Assembly: GCF_006439355.1 (NCBI RefSeq)
Contig: NZ_VFTG01000008.1
Span: 143,751 to 207,750, forward strand
Length of the DNA: 64,000 nt
From: Mesorhizobium sp. B4-1-3
GTDB taxonomy: Bacteria; Pseudomonadota; Alphaproteobacteria; Rhizobiales; Rhizobiaceae
Direction of reading: 5' to 3'
Shown here: positions 7,410 to 15,802 of the stretch, one piece after another
Position numbering within the stretch: the first letter of the stretch is position 1
How the letters are laid out: every line of letters starts with the position of its first letter
Notes under the pieces: generated by a model
Database searches by the model: none
The model's input: the letters and a program-made list of their open reading frames with translations, nothing else
Told to the model about the DNA's origin: nothing
Program-made: the position numbers and the translations under genes

Positions 7410-9215
7410 CTATGCGCCGTGGATAGGACCCCAGCCGCGCCTGGTGCTCGCGGCGTCCGGCGCCACGGGGGAAGGCTGGACGCTGTGCACGGTCACGGGC
7501 TGTCGGGAGCTGGGCGGGACGGCCGGCGAACCCACCGTGCTCGAACCGTGCTCCGGCACGAGCCAGCCACGATAGCGCACGATCAGCCCGACCACAGGGT
7601 GCGATATCTCGACATGGAAGCGGAAGCGGCCGTCCTCGACGGTTTCATAGGCGTTCGAGCGCGGCGGGCAAAGCCACATCGGCAGCGGCAGGCCGAGAAA
7701 GCTCCAGCGGCGCAGCACGAGCCGAAGCCGGTTGCCGTCGACGACCAGCGCCATGGCGAAGGTGAGCGGGCCGAAGCGTTCGCAAAGCAGCCGCTCCGAT
7801 CGGCCGCGTCCGGCGAACTGTCGGCTCGAAAAACCATGCGCGCCGAATGTGCGGATCCAGGTCTCGCCTCGCCCGTCGGCAACGAAACGTACCTTGACGG
7901 GGACATCGGCCGCGCCAGGCGGGAAGCCGGCCGTGCGCGCCGCAAGCCGGCTAAGCATGCTGCTGCCGCGTTCGACGCTGGCGCGTCCGTCCGCCATTGC
8001 CGTTCCCTCATGCATGGCGCGGATTTCGGCCGGAAGGCTTTGCCACGCATCGCCGAGCAGATCCGGATAGAGCGCCTTCCCCTTGGCGGTGTCGTCCCTG
8101 AAGCCGGTGTGGATCGTCGTGCCGCCGAACAGCGCCTCATAGTCCTCCAACTCGACATCGCGCGTCGCCGCTCGCGCGCCGGGTGAGGGCATGCGGCCGT
8201 CGAGTGCCTTGCGGATGATCGCTTCGACCGCCATGGCGGGGATCAGCGGCCCGTCGTCGCCCTCGGCCAACAGGTGCCAGGACCGCCTGATCGGCCTGCC
8301 CCCCGCATCCGCGCCCTCGACCGCGACGAACATGCCGCCGCGATGCTCGCCCCATGACAGTCGGTTGGTCGCCCAATGCATCAGCGGCGCCAGCGGTGAC
8401 AACGACCGCGCGAGGCCGGCGCGGACCAGCCAGGCCAGGCCGATCAGCGCCCGGTGCAGCAGCTCGGGCACCGGGCCGGCGCCCATCCAGATCGTGCTCG
8501 CTTCCGGCCACAGCGCCTGCAGGGCGCGCAAATCCGGCACGTCGACCAGCGAGAACAGCGTGTTTCTCACCGGCACGCGCCCAGGCGGCGCGATCGTGTG
8601 GCGTATCTGCTCGGTGAGCGGGTAACCTTCGGCAGGCTTGCCGTCCCGCACCAGCCGCACCGGCCGGCCGGCATAGCTCGCAATGGCGCGGATGACGTTC
8701 TCGCCGACGCCGGCGAAGGGCGATGGCGCGATGCCACCGCGAATGCTCTCCACACGCGCCATGCCGGCCGAGAGGCGCCGAACCACCGCTGCCGTCAGCA
8801 CCGGGAAGCTCGACACGCCGGAGAGCACGACGACGCCGGCCGCCCTGGCCGCCGCATCGAAGGCCGAAACCCCGGCGACGAAGTCCGAGCCGTCGGCAAG
8901 GTCGAGATAATGGATGCGTTGGGCGACACAGGCTTCGACCAGCCGGTAACGCCCCTCGCCATAAGCCTGGAACGGGCCGCTGGCGTCGACGACGATATCG
9001 GGCCGCAGGACACTGAGTTGCGGGCCGAGGTCGCCGTCGCGGTCGAACGTCGCCGGCACGAGGCGGGCCTTGGTCGGGGCTCGCTCCTTGCGGCAGGCCT
9101 CGGCCCTTGCCAGCGACCGGCCGGCGATGATGAGCTCGAGCCGAGGCTCATTCTCCAGCAATTGGACGATGCGTCCGCCGAAGGTGCCGTAGCCGCCGAC
9201 GATGAGAAGCTTCAT
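7410..9215 (-). CDS. Saccharopine dehydrogenase-like / DUF4166 fusion
   Basis: A 601-residue two-domain protein. Residues 1-130 form a Rossmann NAD(P)-binding domain of the saccharopine-dehydrogenase superfamily, with the dinucleotide loop GGYGTFGGRI at 7-16 and DASGPFQAYGEGRYRLVEAC later. From about residue 365 onward a DUF4166 domain is visible (EDYEALFGGTTIHTGFRDD through VSHP-like sequence and RYRGWLVPE). The last 45 residues are proline- and serine-rich and not family-like, so the C-terminus may be a low-complexity extension. The substrate is unknown. The DCC oxidoreductase gene lies 30 bases upstream on the same strand, a pairing that suggests a shared membrane-associated redox role. 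Confidence 0.85.
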   Translation of the reverse strand: MKLLIVGGYGTFGGRIVQLLENEPRLELIIAGRSLARAEACRKERAPTKARLVPATFDRDGDLGPQLSVLRPDIVVDASGPFQAYGEGRYRLVEACVAQRIHYLDLADGSDFVAGVSAFDAAARAAGVVVLSGVSSFPVLTAAVVRRLSAGMARVESIRGGIAPSPFAGVGENVIRAIASYAGRPVRLVRDGKPAEGYPLTEQIRHTIAPPGRVPVRNTLFSLVDVPDLRALQALWPEASTIWMGAGPVPELLHRALIGLAWLVRAGLARSLSPLAPLMHWATNRLSWGEHRGGMFVAVEGADAGGRPIRRSWHLLAEGDDGPLIPAMAVEAIIRKALDGRMPSPGARAATRDVELEDYEALFGGTTIHTGFRDDTAKGKALYPDLLGDAWQSLPAEIRAMHEGTAMADGRASVERGSSMLSRLAARTAGFPPGAADVPVKVRFVADGRGETWIRTFGAHGFSSRQFAGRGRSERLLCERFGPLTFAMALVVDGNRLRLVLRRWSFLGLPLPMWLCPPRSNAYETVEDGRFRFHVEISHPVVGLIVRYRGWLVPEHGSSTVGSPAVPPSSRQPVTVHSVQPSPVAPDAASTRRGWGPIHGA

Positions 9216-9245
9216 GCTCCGCCCCCAGTCTTGCCGGAACCGCCG

Positions 9246-9698
9246 TCAGCCGACCAGCCGCTCCCGCAACTTGGCCGAAGGTATCTCGCAACTTTGCTTC
9301 CGGCAGAACAGCGCGTAGCGGTTTCTGGCGACGCGGTCGTAGAGCCAGTCGCGCAGCGGCCTTGGCAGGATGAGCAGCGCCTTCGTCGCGCGCCATGGCC
9401 AGCCGAGCGCGGCCATGACGGCGACGAAACTGTCGAGCTTCGTGAAAGCGGCGCCATCGATGATGGCGAGGTTGCTGTCGTAATCGTCGGTCGGCAGGCC
9501 ATGCTCGCGAAACAGCGCCTCGCCGAGCGGCGATTGCGCGGTGGCGAAGCGGAAGCGTTTTTCCCGGTCCAGCCTGAGGATGAGCCGGACGAAGCCCGAG
9601 CAGAACATGCAGACGCCGTCGAAGACGATCAGCGGCTGGCTTGCGTCATAGGCCTGGGTTGGAGAGGCGGGACGGTTCGGTTCGGGCAGGTCGGTCAT
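9246..9698 (-). CDS. Thiol-disulfide oxidoreductase of the DCC family (DUF393)
   Basis: A 150-residue protein of the DCC family, named for its N-terminal signature, here LIVFDGVCMFCSGFVRLIL with the redox-type C-x-x-C. The remaining conserved blocks are present (FRFATAQSPLGEALFREHG, SNLAIIDGAAF, RDWLYDRVARNRYALF). These proteins are presumed thioredoxin-like, with undefined partners. I chose the ATG at 9698; an upstream TTG at 9725 lacks a ribosome site. It is co-directional with the saccharopine-dehydrogenase/DUF4166 gene 30 bases downstream, and the two are probably co-transcribed. Confidence 0.85.
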   Translation of the reverse strand: MTDLPEPNRPASPTQAYDASQPLIVFDGVCMFCSGFVRLILRLDREKRFRFATAQSPLGEALFREHGLPTDDYDSNLAIIDGAAFTKLDSFVAVMAALGWPWRATKALLILPRPLRDWLYDRVARNRYALFCRKQSCEIPSAKLRERLVG

Positions 9699-9766
9699 GG
9701 CGGCCCCGGCTGCTTGTGACCCCAAACACTAAGCTAGGAGACACACTAAGCCAGCCGGCGGCGGCG

Positions 9767-9892
9767 TCAAAGTCGCGGCGTTGTCGCACGCCAGTTGGCG
9801 GCGAGCACCAGGCGCTCGGCGCGATAGGTGGTGGCGCGCTGATCGGCGGCCGGCCGGCAGATGCGGCTGTGGTGGGCGCGTAGGCGGGTCAT
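9767..9892 (-). CDS. Possible 41-aa small protein
   Basis: A short minus-strand frame starting ATG at 9892, two bases after the stop of the upstream small ORF (TGATCATG arrangement, which would allow translational coupling). The product is basic and contains RATTYRAERLVLAANWRAT. The TYRxER pattern also occurs in the upstream 48-residue ORF (TYRPERYY), which hints that the two are related. There is no independent ribosome site. It is reported as plausible only. Confidence 0.3.
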   Translation of the reverse strand: MTRLRAHHSRICRPAADQRATTYRAERLVLAANWRATTPRL

Positions 9893-9894
9893 GA

Positions 9895-10041
9895 TCAGTT
9901 CGCGCTGACGCCCAGCGAGTTGCCGCGGCGCGCGCAGGCCGGGCCCGGGCCGCGCATGTAATAACGCTCCGGCCGATAGGTCGGCGCGACGAATTCGCGA
10001 ATAGCGGCGGCGTAGCCGGCGATGTGGTTCCAGAAGTTCAT
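9895..10041 (-). CDS. Small protein, 48 aa, function unknown
   Basis: The ATG at 10041 opens a 48-residue frame beginning MNFWNHIAGYAAAIREFV and containing APTYRPERYYMRGPGPACA. It has the look of small basic rhizobial proteins found near stress genes, but I cannot name a family. A weak purine stretch (GGGACTAAG) precedes the start. It is divergent from the yciF-like gene across a 396-base gap. The unusual YYMRGPGPACARRG stretch could be checked for conservation. Confidence 0.4.
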   Translation of the reverse strand: MNFWNHIAGYAAAIREFVAPTYRPERYYMRGPGPACARRGNSLGVSAN

Positions 10042-10437
10042 TTTACTTAGTCCCTGTCCCGCTTTCGGATGTCCCTTCCGAATTGTTCGAGAGCATAGCG
10101 TCGAGGCGTGAATAGTCGGTGAACGTGATGTTAATTTCTGGTCCGAAAGTCGTTGCATCGTGGCCGGATTGCGGCTGATTCGCGGTCTTTCGGTGCCTTT
10201 CGTCGCCTTTCCGCCCGGTGTGACTTTTGCATCACATATGTTTCGTTCTGATGTCGCCTGGGCGCGCTTCTGTTTCACCTTCGTCCGGCAACAGGAAATT
10301 TCCTTCGCCGCCGAGCCGGACAGGAACCTGTCACGGAAGCCGACGTTGACCCCGCAAGGCTGGGGCGAACCTGGCCGTGTTGACGGCTGTCCGCCGCGCA
10401 ACTTCCCGACAATGCGAAACATGGAAAGGCAACCGCC
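10042..10437. other. 396-base divergent intergenic region
   Basis: This region separates a minus-strand small ORF from the plus-strand ferritin-like gene. The right part carries a strong EcfG promoter at 10323-10347. Nothing coding was recognised; plus-strand frames here lack family features. The left part is less GC-rich (GTGATGTTAATTTC at about 10127) and probably holds the minus-strand promoter, but I cannot assign its elements. Confidence 0.5.
10323..10347 (+). promoter_or_regulatory. EcfG (general stress response) promoter, YciF-like gene
   Basis: GGAAC (10323-10327), a 16-base spacer, CGTT (10344-10347): an exact match to the alphaproteobacterial EcfG/RpoE2 consensus. It lies 90 bases before the ferritin-like gene. 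Confidence 0.8.
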
Positions 10438-10944
10438 ATGGGCTTCTTTTCGAAGGACATCAAGACGCTGGACGATCTCTTCATCCACACGCTGCGCGAC
10501 ATCTATTACGCCGAGAAACAGATCGAGAAATCGCTGCCGAAGATGATCGACAAGGCGACCGATCCGCAATTGAAAGCCGGCTTCGAGAAGCATCTTACGC
10601 AGACCAAAGGTCATATCGAGCGGGTCGAGCAGGTGTTCGAACTGCATGGCGTCAAGGCCAAGACCGTCGACTGCCCGGCCATCGACGGCATTCTCGCGGA
10701 GGCCGACGAGGTGAGCGGGGATGTCGACGACAAGGAGGTCCTGGACGCGGCCCTGATCGCTTCCGCGCAGGCGGTCGAGCATTATGAGATAACGCGCTAC
10801 GGCACGCTGATCGCCTGGGCCAAGCAGCTCGGTCGCAGCGACTGCGCCAACGTGCTGGCCAAGAACCTCAAGGAGGAAGAGGCGACCGACCGCAAGCTCA
10901 CCGAGATCGCCGAAAGCAAGGTGAATTTGCAGGCGGCCGAATAG
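10438..10944 (+). CDS. YciE/YciF-type ferritin-like stress protein (DUF892)
   Basis: A 168-residue four-helix protein of the DUF892 family. Diagnostic blocks are MGFFSKDIKTLDDLFIHTLR, DIYYAEKQIEKSLPKMI, HLTQTKGHIERVEQVFE and AQAVEHYEITRYGTLIAWA, which supply the Glu/His ligands of a ferritin-like di-iron site. These proteins are strongly induced by osmotic and general stress and are thought to act in oxidative protection, though their reaction is undefined. The exact EcfG promoter upstream supports control by the general stress response. The next gene downstream is ku, which has its own EcfG promoter. Confidence 0.92.
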   Translation: MGFFSKDIKTLDDLFIHTLRDIYYAEKQIEKSLPKMIDKATDPQLKAGFEKHLTQTKGHIERVEQVFELHGVKAKTVDCPAIDGILAEADEVSGDVDDKEVLDAALIASAQAVEHYEITRYGTLIAWAKQLGRSDCANVLAKNLKEEEATDRKLTEIAESKVNLQAAE

Positions 10945-10991
10945 CCGTGCCCATCTGAGGCTGGCGCCTCTGGCGTCGGCCTTCCTGTCCG

Positions 10992-11017
10992 GGAACCGAA
11001 GCGGCGCTCGGGCCGTT
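10992..11017 (+). promoter_or_regulatory. EcfG promoter of the ku-ligD operon
   Basis: GGAAC (10992-10996), 17 bases, CGTT (11014-11017), located 32 bases before the ku start. This is an exact EcfG consensus. In Sinorhizobium meliloti a ku gene (sku2) is known to belong to the RpoE2 regulon, which supports the call. Confidence 0.78.
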
Positions 11018-11048
11018 TCGGTTTGTCCGATGCTGCAAGGAGTTCGTC

Positions 11049-11909
11049 ATGGCGCCGCGCCCCGCCTGGAGCGGTTATCTCAAGCTTTCACTGGTCACCT
11101 GCGCCATCGAACTGAGCAACGTCGTCACCCACGCCGAAAAAGTGTCCTTCCACATCCTCAACCGCAAGACCGGCAACAGGGTCCGGCGTGTCTATGTCGA
11201 CCAGAAAAGCGGCAAGCCGCTGGAAGAGGATGAGGAGGTCAGGGGCTTCGAGGTCGGCAAGGACGAATTCATCCGCATCGAGGACGAGGATATCGAAGCG
11301 GTCCAGATCGAGTCCTCGCACACGCTCGATCTCGATGGTTTCGTGGACAAGACTTCGATCGACCAGGTTTTTCTCGACACGCCCTACTACGTCTCGCCGG
11401 CCGACAAGGTGTCGGAGGAGGCTTTCGCCGTCATTCGCGATGCCCTGGCCGAGAAGAAAATGGCCGGCCTCGCCCGCATCGTGCTCTATCAGCGCGAGCG
11501 CCCGGCGGTGATCGAGCCGTTCGGCAAAGGCATGCTGCTGACGACGCTGCGCTACGGCGATACGGTGCGCAACGCGTCCGACATCTTCGCCGATATCCAG
11601 TCCGTGAAGCTGGACGGGGAGATGGTCGAGCTTGCCGAGCATATCATCGACAAAAAGAAGGCGAAGTTCGATCCGGCCAAGTTCAGGGACAGGTACGAGG
11701 AATCGCTGCTCGAGCTGGTCCGCTCCAAGAAGGGGGGCAGAAAGGCGCCAAAGGCCAAGGCATCGCCGAAACCGTCCAATGTCGTCAATCTGTTCGACGC
11801 GCTGAAGAAGAGCCTCAACGCGGATGATAGCAAAGCCGGCAAGGCGTCGTCCAAGGCGCCGGCCAAACGGGCGAAGGCCAAGGCCGCCCCGAAGCGCAAG
11901 TCCGCATAG
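11049..11909 (+). CDS. ku: Non-homologous end-joining protein Ku
   Basis: A 286-residue bacterial Ku, the homodimeric ring that binds DNA double-strand ends and recruits LigD. It begins MAPRPAWSGYLKLSLVTCAI, the typical rhizobial start, and has the Ku core up to about residue 225, including VSFHILNRKTGNRVRRVYVD and GLARIVLYQRERPAVIEPFG. The last 50 residues are a lysine/alanine/proline-rich basic tail, seen in many bacterial Ku proteins and able to bind DNA. It is followed 14 bases later by ligD in the same frame direction, so the pair is an operon under the EcfG promoter. Confidence 0.96.
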   Translation: MAPRPAWSGYLKLSLVTCAIELSNVVTHAEKVSFHILNRKTGNRVRRVYVDQKSGKPLEEDEEVRGFEVGKDEFIRIEDEDIEAVQIESSHTLDLDGFVDKTSIDQVFLDTPYYVSPADKVSEEAFAVIRDALAEKKMAGLARIVLYQRERPAVIEPFGKGMLLTTLRYGDTVRNASDIFADIQSVKLDGEMVELAEHIIDKKKAKFDPAKFRDRYEESLLELVRSKKGGRKAPKAKASPKPSNVVNLFDALKKSLNADDSKAGKASSKAPAKRAKAKAAPKRKSA

Positions 11910-11922
11910 GGAGCCCAAGCTG

Positions 11923-14415
11923 ATGGCCAGCCTTGAACAATATCACGCCAAACGCGATTTCAAGAAAACCGCCGAGCCGGCCGGCAAGGTGACCCGCGGC
12001 AAGCAGGCCGGCGGCATCTTCGTCGTCCAGAAACACGCGGCGACGCGGCTTCATTACGATTTCCGCCTGGAGCATGACGGCGTGCTGTGGAGCTGGGCAG
12101 TGACACGCGGCCCGAGCCTGGACCCGCATGAGAAGCGGCTTGCCGTGCATGTCGAGGATCATCCGATCGACTACGCTTCCTTCGAAGGCACCATTCCGAA
12201 GGGCCAATATGGCGGCGGCGCGGTCCTGGTCTGGGACGAAGGCACATGGACGCCGGATGGCGATCCGGCCAAGGGCATGAAGAAGGGCCATATCGACTTC
12301 GAACTGCAAGGACACAAGCTCAACGGCCGCTGGCATCTGGTCAGGCTGAAGCCCCGCCCCGGCGAGAAGCGCGACAACTGGCTGCTGATCAAATCCGACG
12401 ACGCCGCCGCCCGGCCCGGCGAGGACATTCTGGTGGAGGAGCCTCGTTCGGTTAAATCCGGTCTGACCATCGAGGAAGTCGGTGAGGGCAAGGCCGCCAA
12501 GGGGCAGAAACCGAAAGTCTGGCAGTCCAACAAGCCTGCCAAAGCCAAGGCCGGGCAGGCCAGGCGCCTTGAATTCATCGAGCCGCAATTGGCGACGTTG
12601 GAGAAGGAGGCACCCGGCGGCGATGACTGGCTGCACGAAGTAAAATTCGACGGCTACCGCATGCAGGCGCAGATCGAAGGCAGCGAGGTCAGGCTGCTCA
12701 CGCGCGCCGGCCTCGACTGGACCGGTAAATTCGAGGGGCCGGTTACCGCCGCGCTGGCTAGGCTGAAATGCCGCGACGCCATCATCGATGGCGAAATCGT
12801 TGTGCTGGCAGACAGCGGCGTGTCGTCCTTCCCGTTGCTGCAGGCGGATCTGTCGGCGCGCCGCGCCGACCGTTTCATCTATTATGTCTTCGATCTGATG
12901 CGGCTCGACGGCGAGGATTTGCGCCGCGAGCCGCTGGTCGAGCGCAAGCAGGCGCTGGCCGAGCTGCTCGGCGACCAGCCCGAGGATTCGGCGCTGCGCT
13001 TCAGCGACCATTTCCACGAGCCCGGCACGGTAATGCTGCAGCATGTCTGCCGCATGGGCCTGGAAGGCGTGGTGTCGAAGCGTGCCGACGCGCCCTATCG
13101 CAGCGGGCGCGGCCTTACATGGATCAAGTCGAAATGCACGCTGAGGCAGGAGTTCGTCATCGGCGGCTACCTGCCTTCCGACAAGACGGGCCGCGGCCTG
13201 CGCTCTCTGCTGGTCGGCTTCAATGAAGGCGGCAAGCTGCATTACGCCGGGCGTGTCGGCACCGGTTTTTCCGGCAAGGTGATGACGGATCTGAAAAAGA
13301 AGCTCGATGGTCTCGAGACGAAGACCTCGCCCTTCTCGGCCGCGGTGCCCAAGGGCAAGGGCCTCACCTTCGTCAAGCCGGAACTTGTCGGCGAGGTGGA
13401 GTTCCGCAGCTGGACATCCGACCGTATAATCCGCCACGCCTCCTTCCAGGGGCTTCGCGAAGACAAGCCGGCGGAGGAAGTCGTGCAGGAAAAGCCGAAA
13501 AAGGCCGGGAGCGAAGCAAAGCCGGGCGTAAAACCCGCCAAGACCTCGGCCGGGCAGGCGAAAACGTCGATAAAACTCTCGCATCCCGACAAGCTGCTAT
13601 GGCCCGACGAGAAGGTTTCGAAACAGGACCTGCTCGATCACTACGCGCTGGTCTGGCCGCGCATGGAGCCGTTCGTCGTCAACCGGCCGCTGAGCCTGGT
13701 GCGCGCGCCGGACGGCATCCGCGGCCAGCGCTTCTTCCAGAAACACGCCTCGCCCGGCATGAGCGACAAGATCGCCCGCATGAAAGATCCAACCGATGGC
13801 GAGGAGATCCTCTACATCAAGGATTTCGACGGGCTGGCGGCGCTCGTCCAGTACGGCGTGGTCGAGGTCCATATCTGGGGCTCGACCATCGATCAGCTGG
13901 AAAAGCCGGACCAGATCATCTTCGACCTCGATCCGGACGAAGGCGTCGATGTCGGCAAAGTGCGCGAGGCGGCGCTCGACATCCGCGGGCAACTCGACGA
14001 ATTGTCGCTGCCCAACCTGGTCAAGACTTCAGGCGGCAAGGGCTATCACGTGCTGGTGCCGCTGAAACCCTCGGCGGAGTGGGACGAGGTCAAGGATTTC
14101 GCACATGATTTCGCCCGCGCTCTGGAGCAGGCCGCGCCCGACCGCTACACGGCGACGCTGTCGAAGAAGGCGCGTACCGGCAAGATCTTCGTCGATTATC
14201 TGCGCAACGGCCGCGGCGCGACCACGGTGGCGCCCTATTCCTCGCGCGCCAAGAAGGGCGCGACGATATCGATGCCGGTGACCTGGCCGGAGATCGAGAA
14301 GGGGCTGGCTCCGAATGCCTTCCCGCTTGGCGACGAGACGACGCTGGCGCAGCTGAAGAAGGCAGATCCCTGGAAGGAGTTCTTCAAGCTGGGGAAGGCA
14401 CTGAAAAGGGGGTGA
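11923..14415 (+). CDS. ligD: Multifunctional DNA ligase D (PE-LIG-POL)
   Basis: An 830-residue NHEJ enzyme with three domains in the Pseudomonas-type order. The 3'-phosphoesterase domain is N-terminal (KHAATRLHYDFRLEHDGVL and TRGPSLDP, about residues 35-170). The ATP-dependent ligase core follows, with the adenylated lysine near residue 241 in EVKFDGYRM and the nucleotidyl-transfer motif GLEGVVSKRADAPYRSGR. The archaeo-eukaryotic primase-like polymerase is C-terminal (DKLLWPDEKVSKQDLLDHY, FDLDPDEG, TSGGKGYHVLVPL). I chose the ATG at 11923, which follows GGGAGCC; the upstream in-frame extension overlaps ku and is arginine-rich junk. It acts with Ku at double-strand breaks. Confidence 0.96.
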   Translation: MASLEQYHAKRDFKKTAEPAGKVTRGKQAGGIFVVQKHAATRLHYDFRLEHDGVLWSWAVTRGPSLDPHEKRLAVHVEDHPIDYASFEGTIPKGQYGGGAVLVWDEGTWTPDGDPAKGMKKGHIDFELQGHKLNGRWHLVRLKPRPGEKRDNWLLIKSDDAAARPGEDILVEEPRSVKSGLTIEEVGEGKAAKGQKPKVWQSNKPAKAKAGQARRLEFIEPQLATLEKEAPGGDDWLHEVKFDGYRMQAQIEGSEVRLLTRAGLDWTGKFEGPVTAALARLKCRDAIIDGEIVVLADSGVSSFPLLQADLSARRADRFIYYVFDLMRLDGEDLRREPLVERKQALAELLGDQPEDSALRFSDHFHEPGTVMLQHVCRMGLEGVVSKRADAPYRSGRGLTWIKSKCTLRQEFVIGGYLPSDKTGRGLRSLLVGFNEGGKLHYAGRVGTGFSGKVMTDLKKKLDGLETKTSPFSAAVPKGKGLTFVKPELVGEVEFRSWTSDRIIRHASFQGLREDKPAEEVVQEKPKKAGSEAKPGVKPAKTSAGQAKTSIKLSHPDKLLWPDEKVSKQDLLDHYALVWPRMEPFVVNRPLSLVRAPDGIRGQRFFQKHASPGMSDKIARMKDPTDGEEILYIKDFDGLAALVQYGVVEVHIWGSTIDQLEKPDQIIFDLDPDEGVDVGKVREAALDIRGQLDELSLPNLVKTSGGKGYHVLVPLKPSAEWDEVKDFAHDFARALEQAAPDRYTATLSKKARTGKIFVDYLRNGRGATTVAPYSSRAKKGATISMPVTWPEIEKGLAPNAFPLGDETTLAQLKKADPWKEFFKLGKALKRG

Positions 14416-14490
14416 ATCTTTTCGACGTCGGCAGGGCAGAGCGGGGTGCCTCGCGCTGACGTTGCAGGCGTATCGTTTGCGGCGCAGCTC

Positions 14491-14594
14491 TGGAGCAATT
14501 CCAGGAAAAGTGTGAGCGGGTTTCCGTCCGGAATTGCGTAAAAACAAAGAGATAGAGCGGTTCGCCGTTTCCGTGAAACGGTGAAACGCTCTAA
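14491..14594. repeat. RIME-like intergenic mosaic element
   Basis: Begins GGAGCAATTCCAGGAAAAG and includes TTTCCGTCCGGAATTG, then GAGCGGTTCGCCGTTTCCG and GTGAAACGGTGAAACGCTC. This matches the RIME (Rhizobium-specific intergenic mosaic element) family, an established palindromic repeat. Related copies are at 43342-43390 and 50689-50763. The right end overlaps the stop codon of the ArsR gene. Confidence 0.75.
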
Positions 14595-15274
14595 GCCAGA
14601 AACATCCGCTCGAACGCCTGCCTCCCCATTGGCGAGAACACCACGGCGCGGCTGTTCTTCTCGCGCCGCGCCCATTTCTCGGCGATGATCTTGTCGAGGA
14701 TCGCGGCGCCCAGCGTGCCGGCCAGATGCGAGCGCCGCACGCTCCAGTCGAGGCAGGCGCGGCATACCGGCCGCCGCGCCTGGGCTTGGGTCTCGATGCC
14801 GAGCGCGGAAAAATGCGAGGCGCCGGCTGGCGAGAGCCGGATTTCATTGTCCTCGCGCAGCAAAAGCTTCCTGTCGAACAGCCGGTCGAGCATCGCCACT
14901 GCCTGCTCGCCGGCGAGGTGATCGTAGCAGACCCGCGCCACGCGCATGGCCGCATCGCGCGGTCCGGGCCGTACCCGCTTCGGGCCGACCGCCTCGGCGA
15001 CGCCGATGATCGCCTCGATCATGCCGGCCACCTGCGCGCTGGCAAGCCCGTAATAGCGGTGGCGGCCCTGGCTCGCCAAGGTGAGCAGCCCGCCCTCCAT
15101 CAGCTTCGACAGATGCGAGGAAGCCGTGGGCAGCGACACGCCGGCTTCCAGCGCCAGTTCCGACGCGGTCAGCGCCGTGCCGCCCATCAGCGCGTTCAGC
15201 ATGTTGGCGCGGGCCGGGTCGCCGACCAGGCTGGCAATGCGGGCGATATCGGGTCCTTCACGCATGGTCCTCAT
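14591..15274 (-). CDS. ArsR-family transcriptional regulator with C-terminal extension
   Basis: A 227-residue regulator. Residues about 8-85 are an ArsR-type winged helix (VGDPARANMLNALMGG, the recognition region ALEAGVSLPTASSHLSKLME, and the wing LASQGRHRYYGLAS). The remaining 140 residues are an extension with CRACLDWSVRRSHLAGTLGA, seen in a common proteobacterial subgroup; it has cysteines that could sense a ligand or redox state. It lies divergent from the NIPSNAP/ABM gene pair, with a 28-base dyad between them. It probably represses that pair and itself. Start may be 15274 or 15265, both ATG. Confidence 0.85.
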   Translation of the reverse strand: MRTMREGPDIARIASLVGDPARANMLNALMGGTALTASELALEAGVSLPTASSHLSKLMEGGLLTLASQGRHRYYGLASAQVAGMIEAIIGVAEAVGPKRVRPGPRDAAMRVARVCYDHLAGEQAVAMLDRLFDRKLLLREDNEIRLSPAGASHFSALGIETQAQARRPVCRACLDWSVRRSHLAGTLGAAILDKIIAEKWARREKNSRAVVFSPMGRQAFERMFLA

Positions 15275-15372
15275 CGAAGCATTCTCGTCAGGGAAACATT
15301 ATTCTGCGGCCATCTTCAAGCAGCCCGGGCAAACACTCCTGACAAGGAAAATGCCTAGCACAGAGGCGTAAG

Positions 15373-15400
15373 CGATGTTTCGATCGCGGTCGAAGCATCG
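15373..15400. promoter_or_regulatory. Candidate ArsR operator dyad
   Basis: Arms CGATGTTTCGA (15373-15383) and TCGAAGCATCG (15390-15400) are inverse complements with one mismatch around a six-base centre. The dyad sits 33 bases before the NIPSNAP gene and 98 bases before the divergent ArsR gene. Confidence 0.5.
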
Positions 15401-15433
15401 ATGTGCAGAAGCCAACCGACGAGGAGACCCGAC

Positions 15434-15802
15434 ATGACCATCACCTGCTTCATCCGCTACGAGATCGACCCGTTCGGCAAGGCGGCCTTCGAGCAATATG
15501 CGCGCGCCTGGGGCCAGGCCATTCCGCGCTGCGGCGCCGACCTGATCGGCTACTATGGGCCGCATGAAGGCTCGGCCACCACGGCTTACGCCGCCTACAA
15601 CATCGAAAGCCTCGCGGCCTACGAGGCCTATCGCGCGCGGCTTGCCGAAGACGCGGTCGGCAAGGCAAATTACGAATTCGCCAGGCGCGAGAAATTCATC
15701 CTGAAGGAAGATCGCGTCTTCCTGAAGCTGGTGTCAGGGCCGCATGGCCCGAGGCAGGTCTTTCGCACCGACGTAATGATCAAGGAAGGGATCGAGGCAT
15801 GA
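15434..15802 (+). CDS. NIPSNAP family protein
   Basis: A 122-residue ferredoxin-fold protein of the NIPSNAP family: MTITCFIRYEIDPFGKAAFE at the start, then AWGQAIPRCGADLIGYYGPH and the late block REKFILKEDRVFLKLV. Bacterial NIPSNAP proteins are of unknown biochemical function and resemble small monooxygenases of the ABM fold. A GAGGAGACC ribosome site precedes the ATG at 15434. The stop overlaps the start of the ABM gene by four bases, so both are translated together, and the pair is divergent from an ArsR regulator. Confidence 0.85.
   Translation: MTITCFIRYEIDPFGKAAFEQYARAWGQAIPRCGADLIGYYGPHEGSATTAYAAYNIESLAAYEAYRARLAEDAVGKANYEFARREKFILKEDRVFLKLVSGPHGPRQVFRTDVMIKEGIEA

Noticed and set aside
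5925..8186. Very long plus-strand open frame opposite the ECF sigma, DGPF and saccharopine-dehydrogenase-like genes
   Set aside because: It is antisense to three well-supported genes and its translation is rich in Arg, Gly and His without any family motif, as expected for the complement of GC-rich coding DNA.
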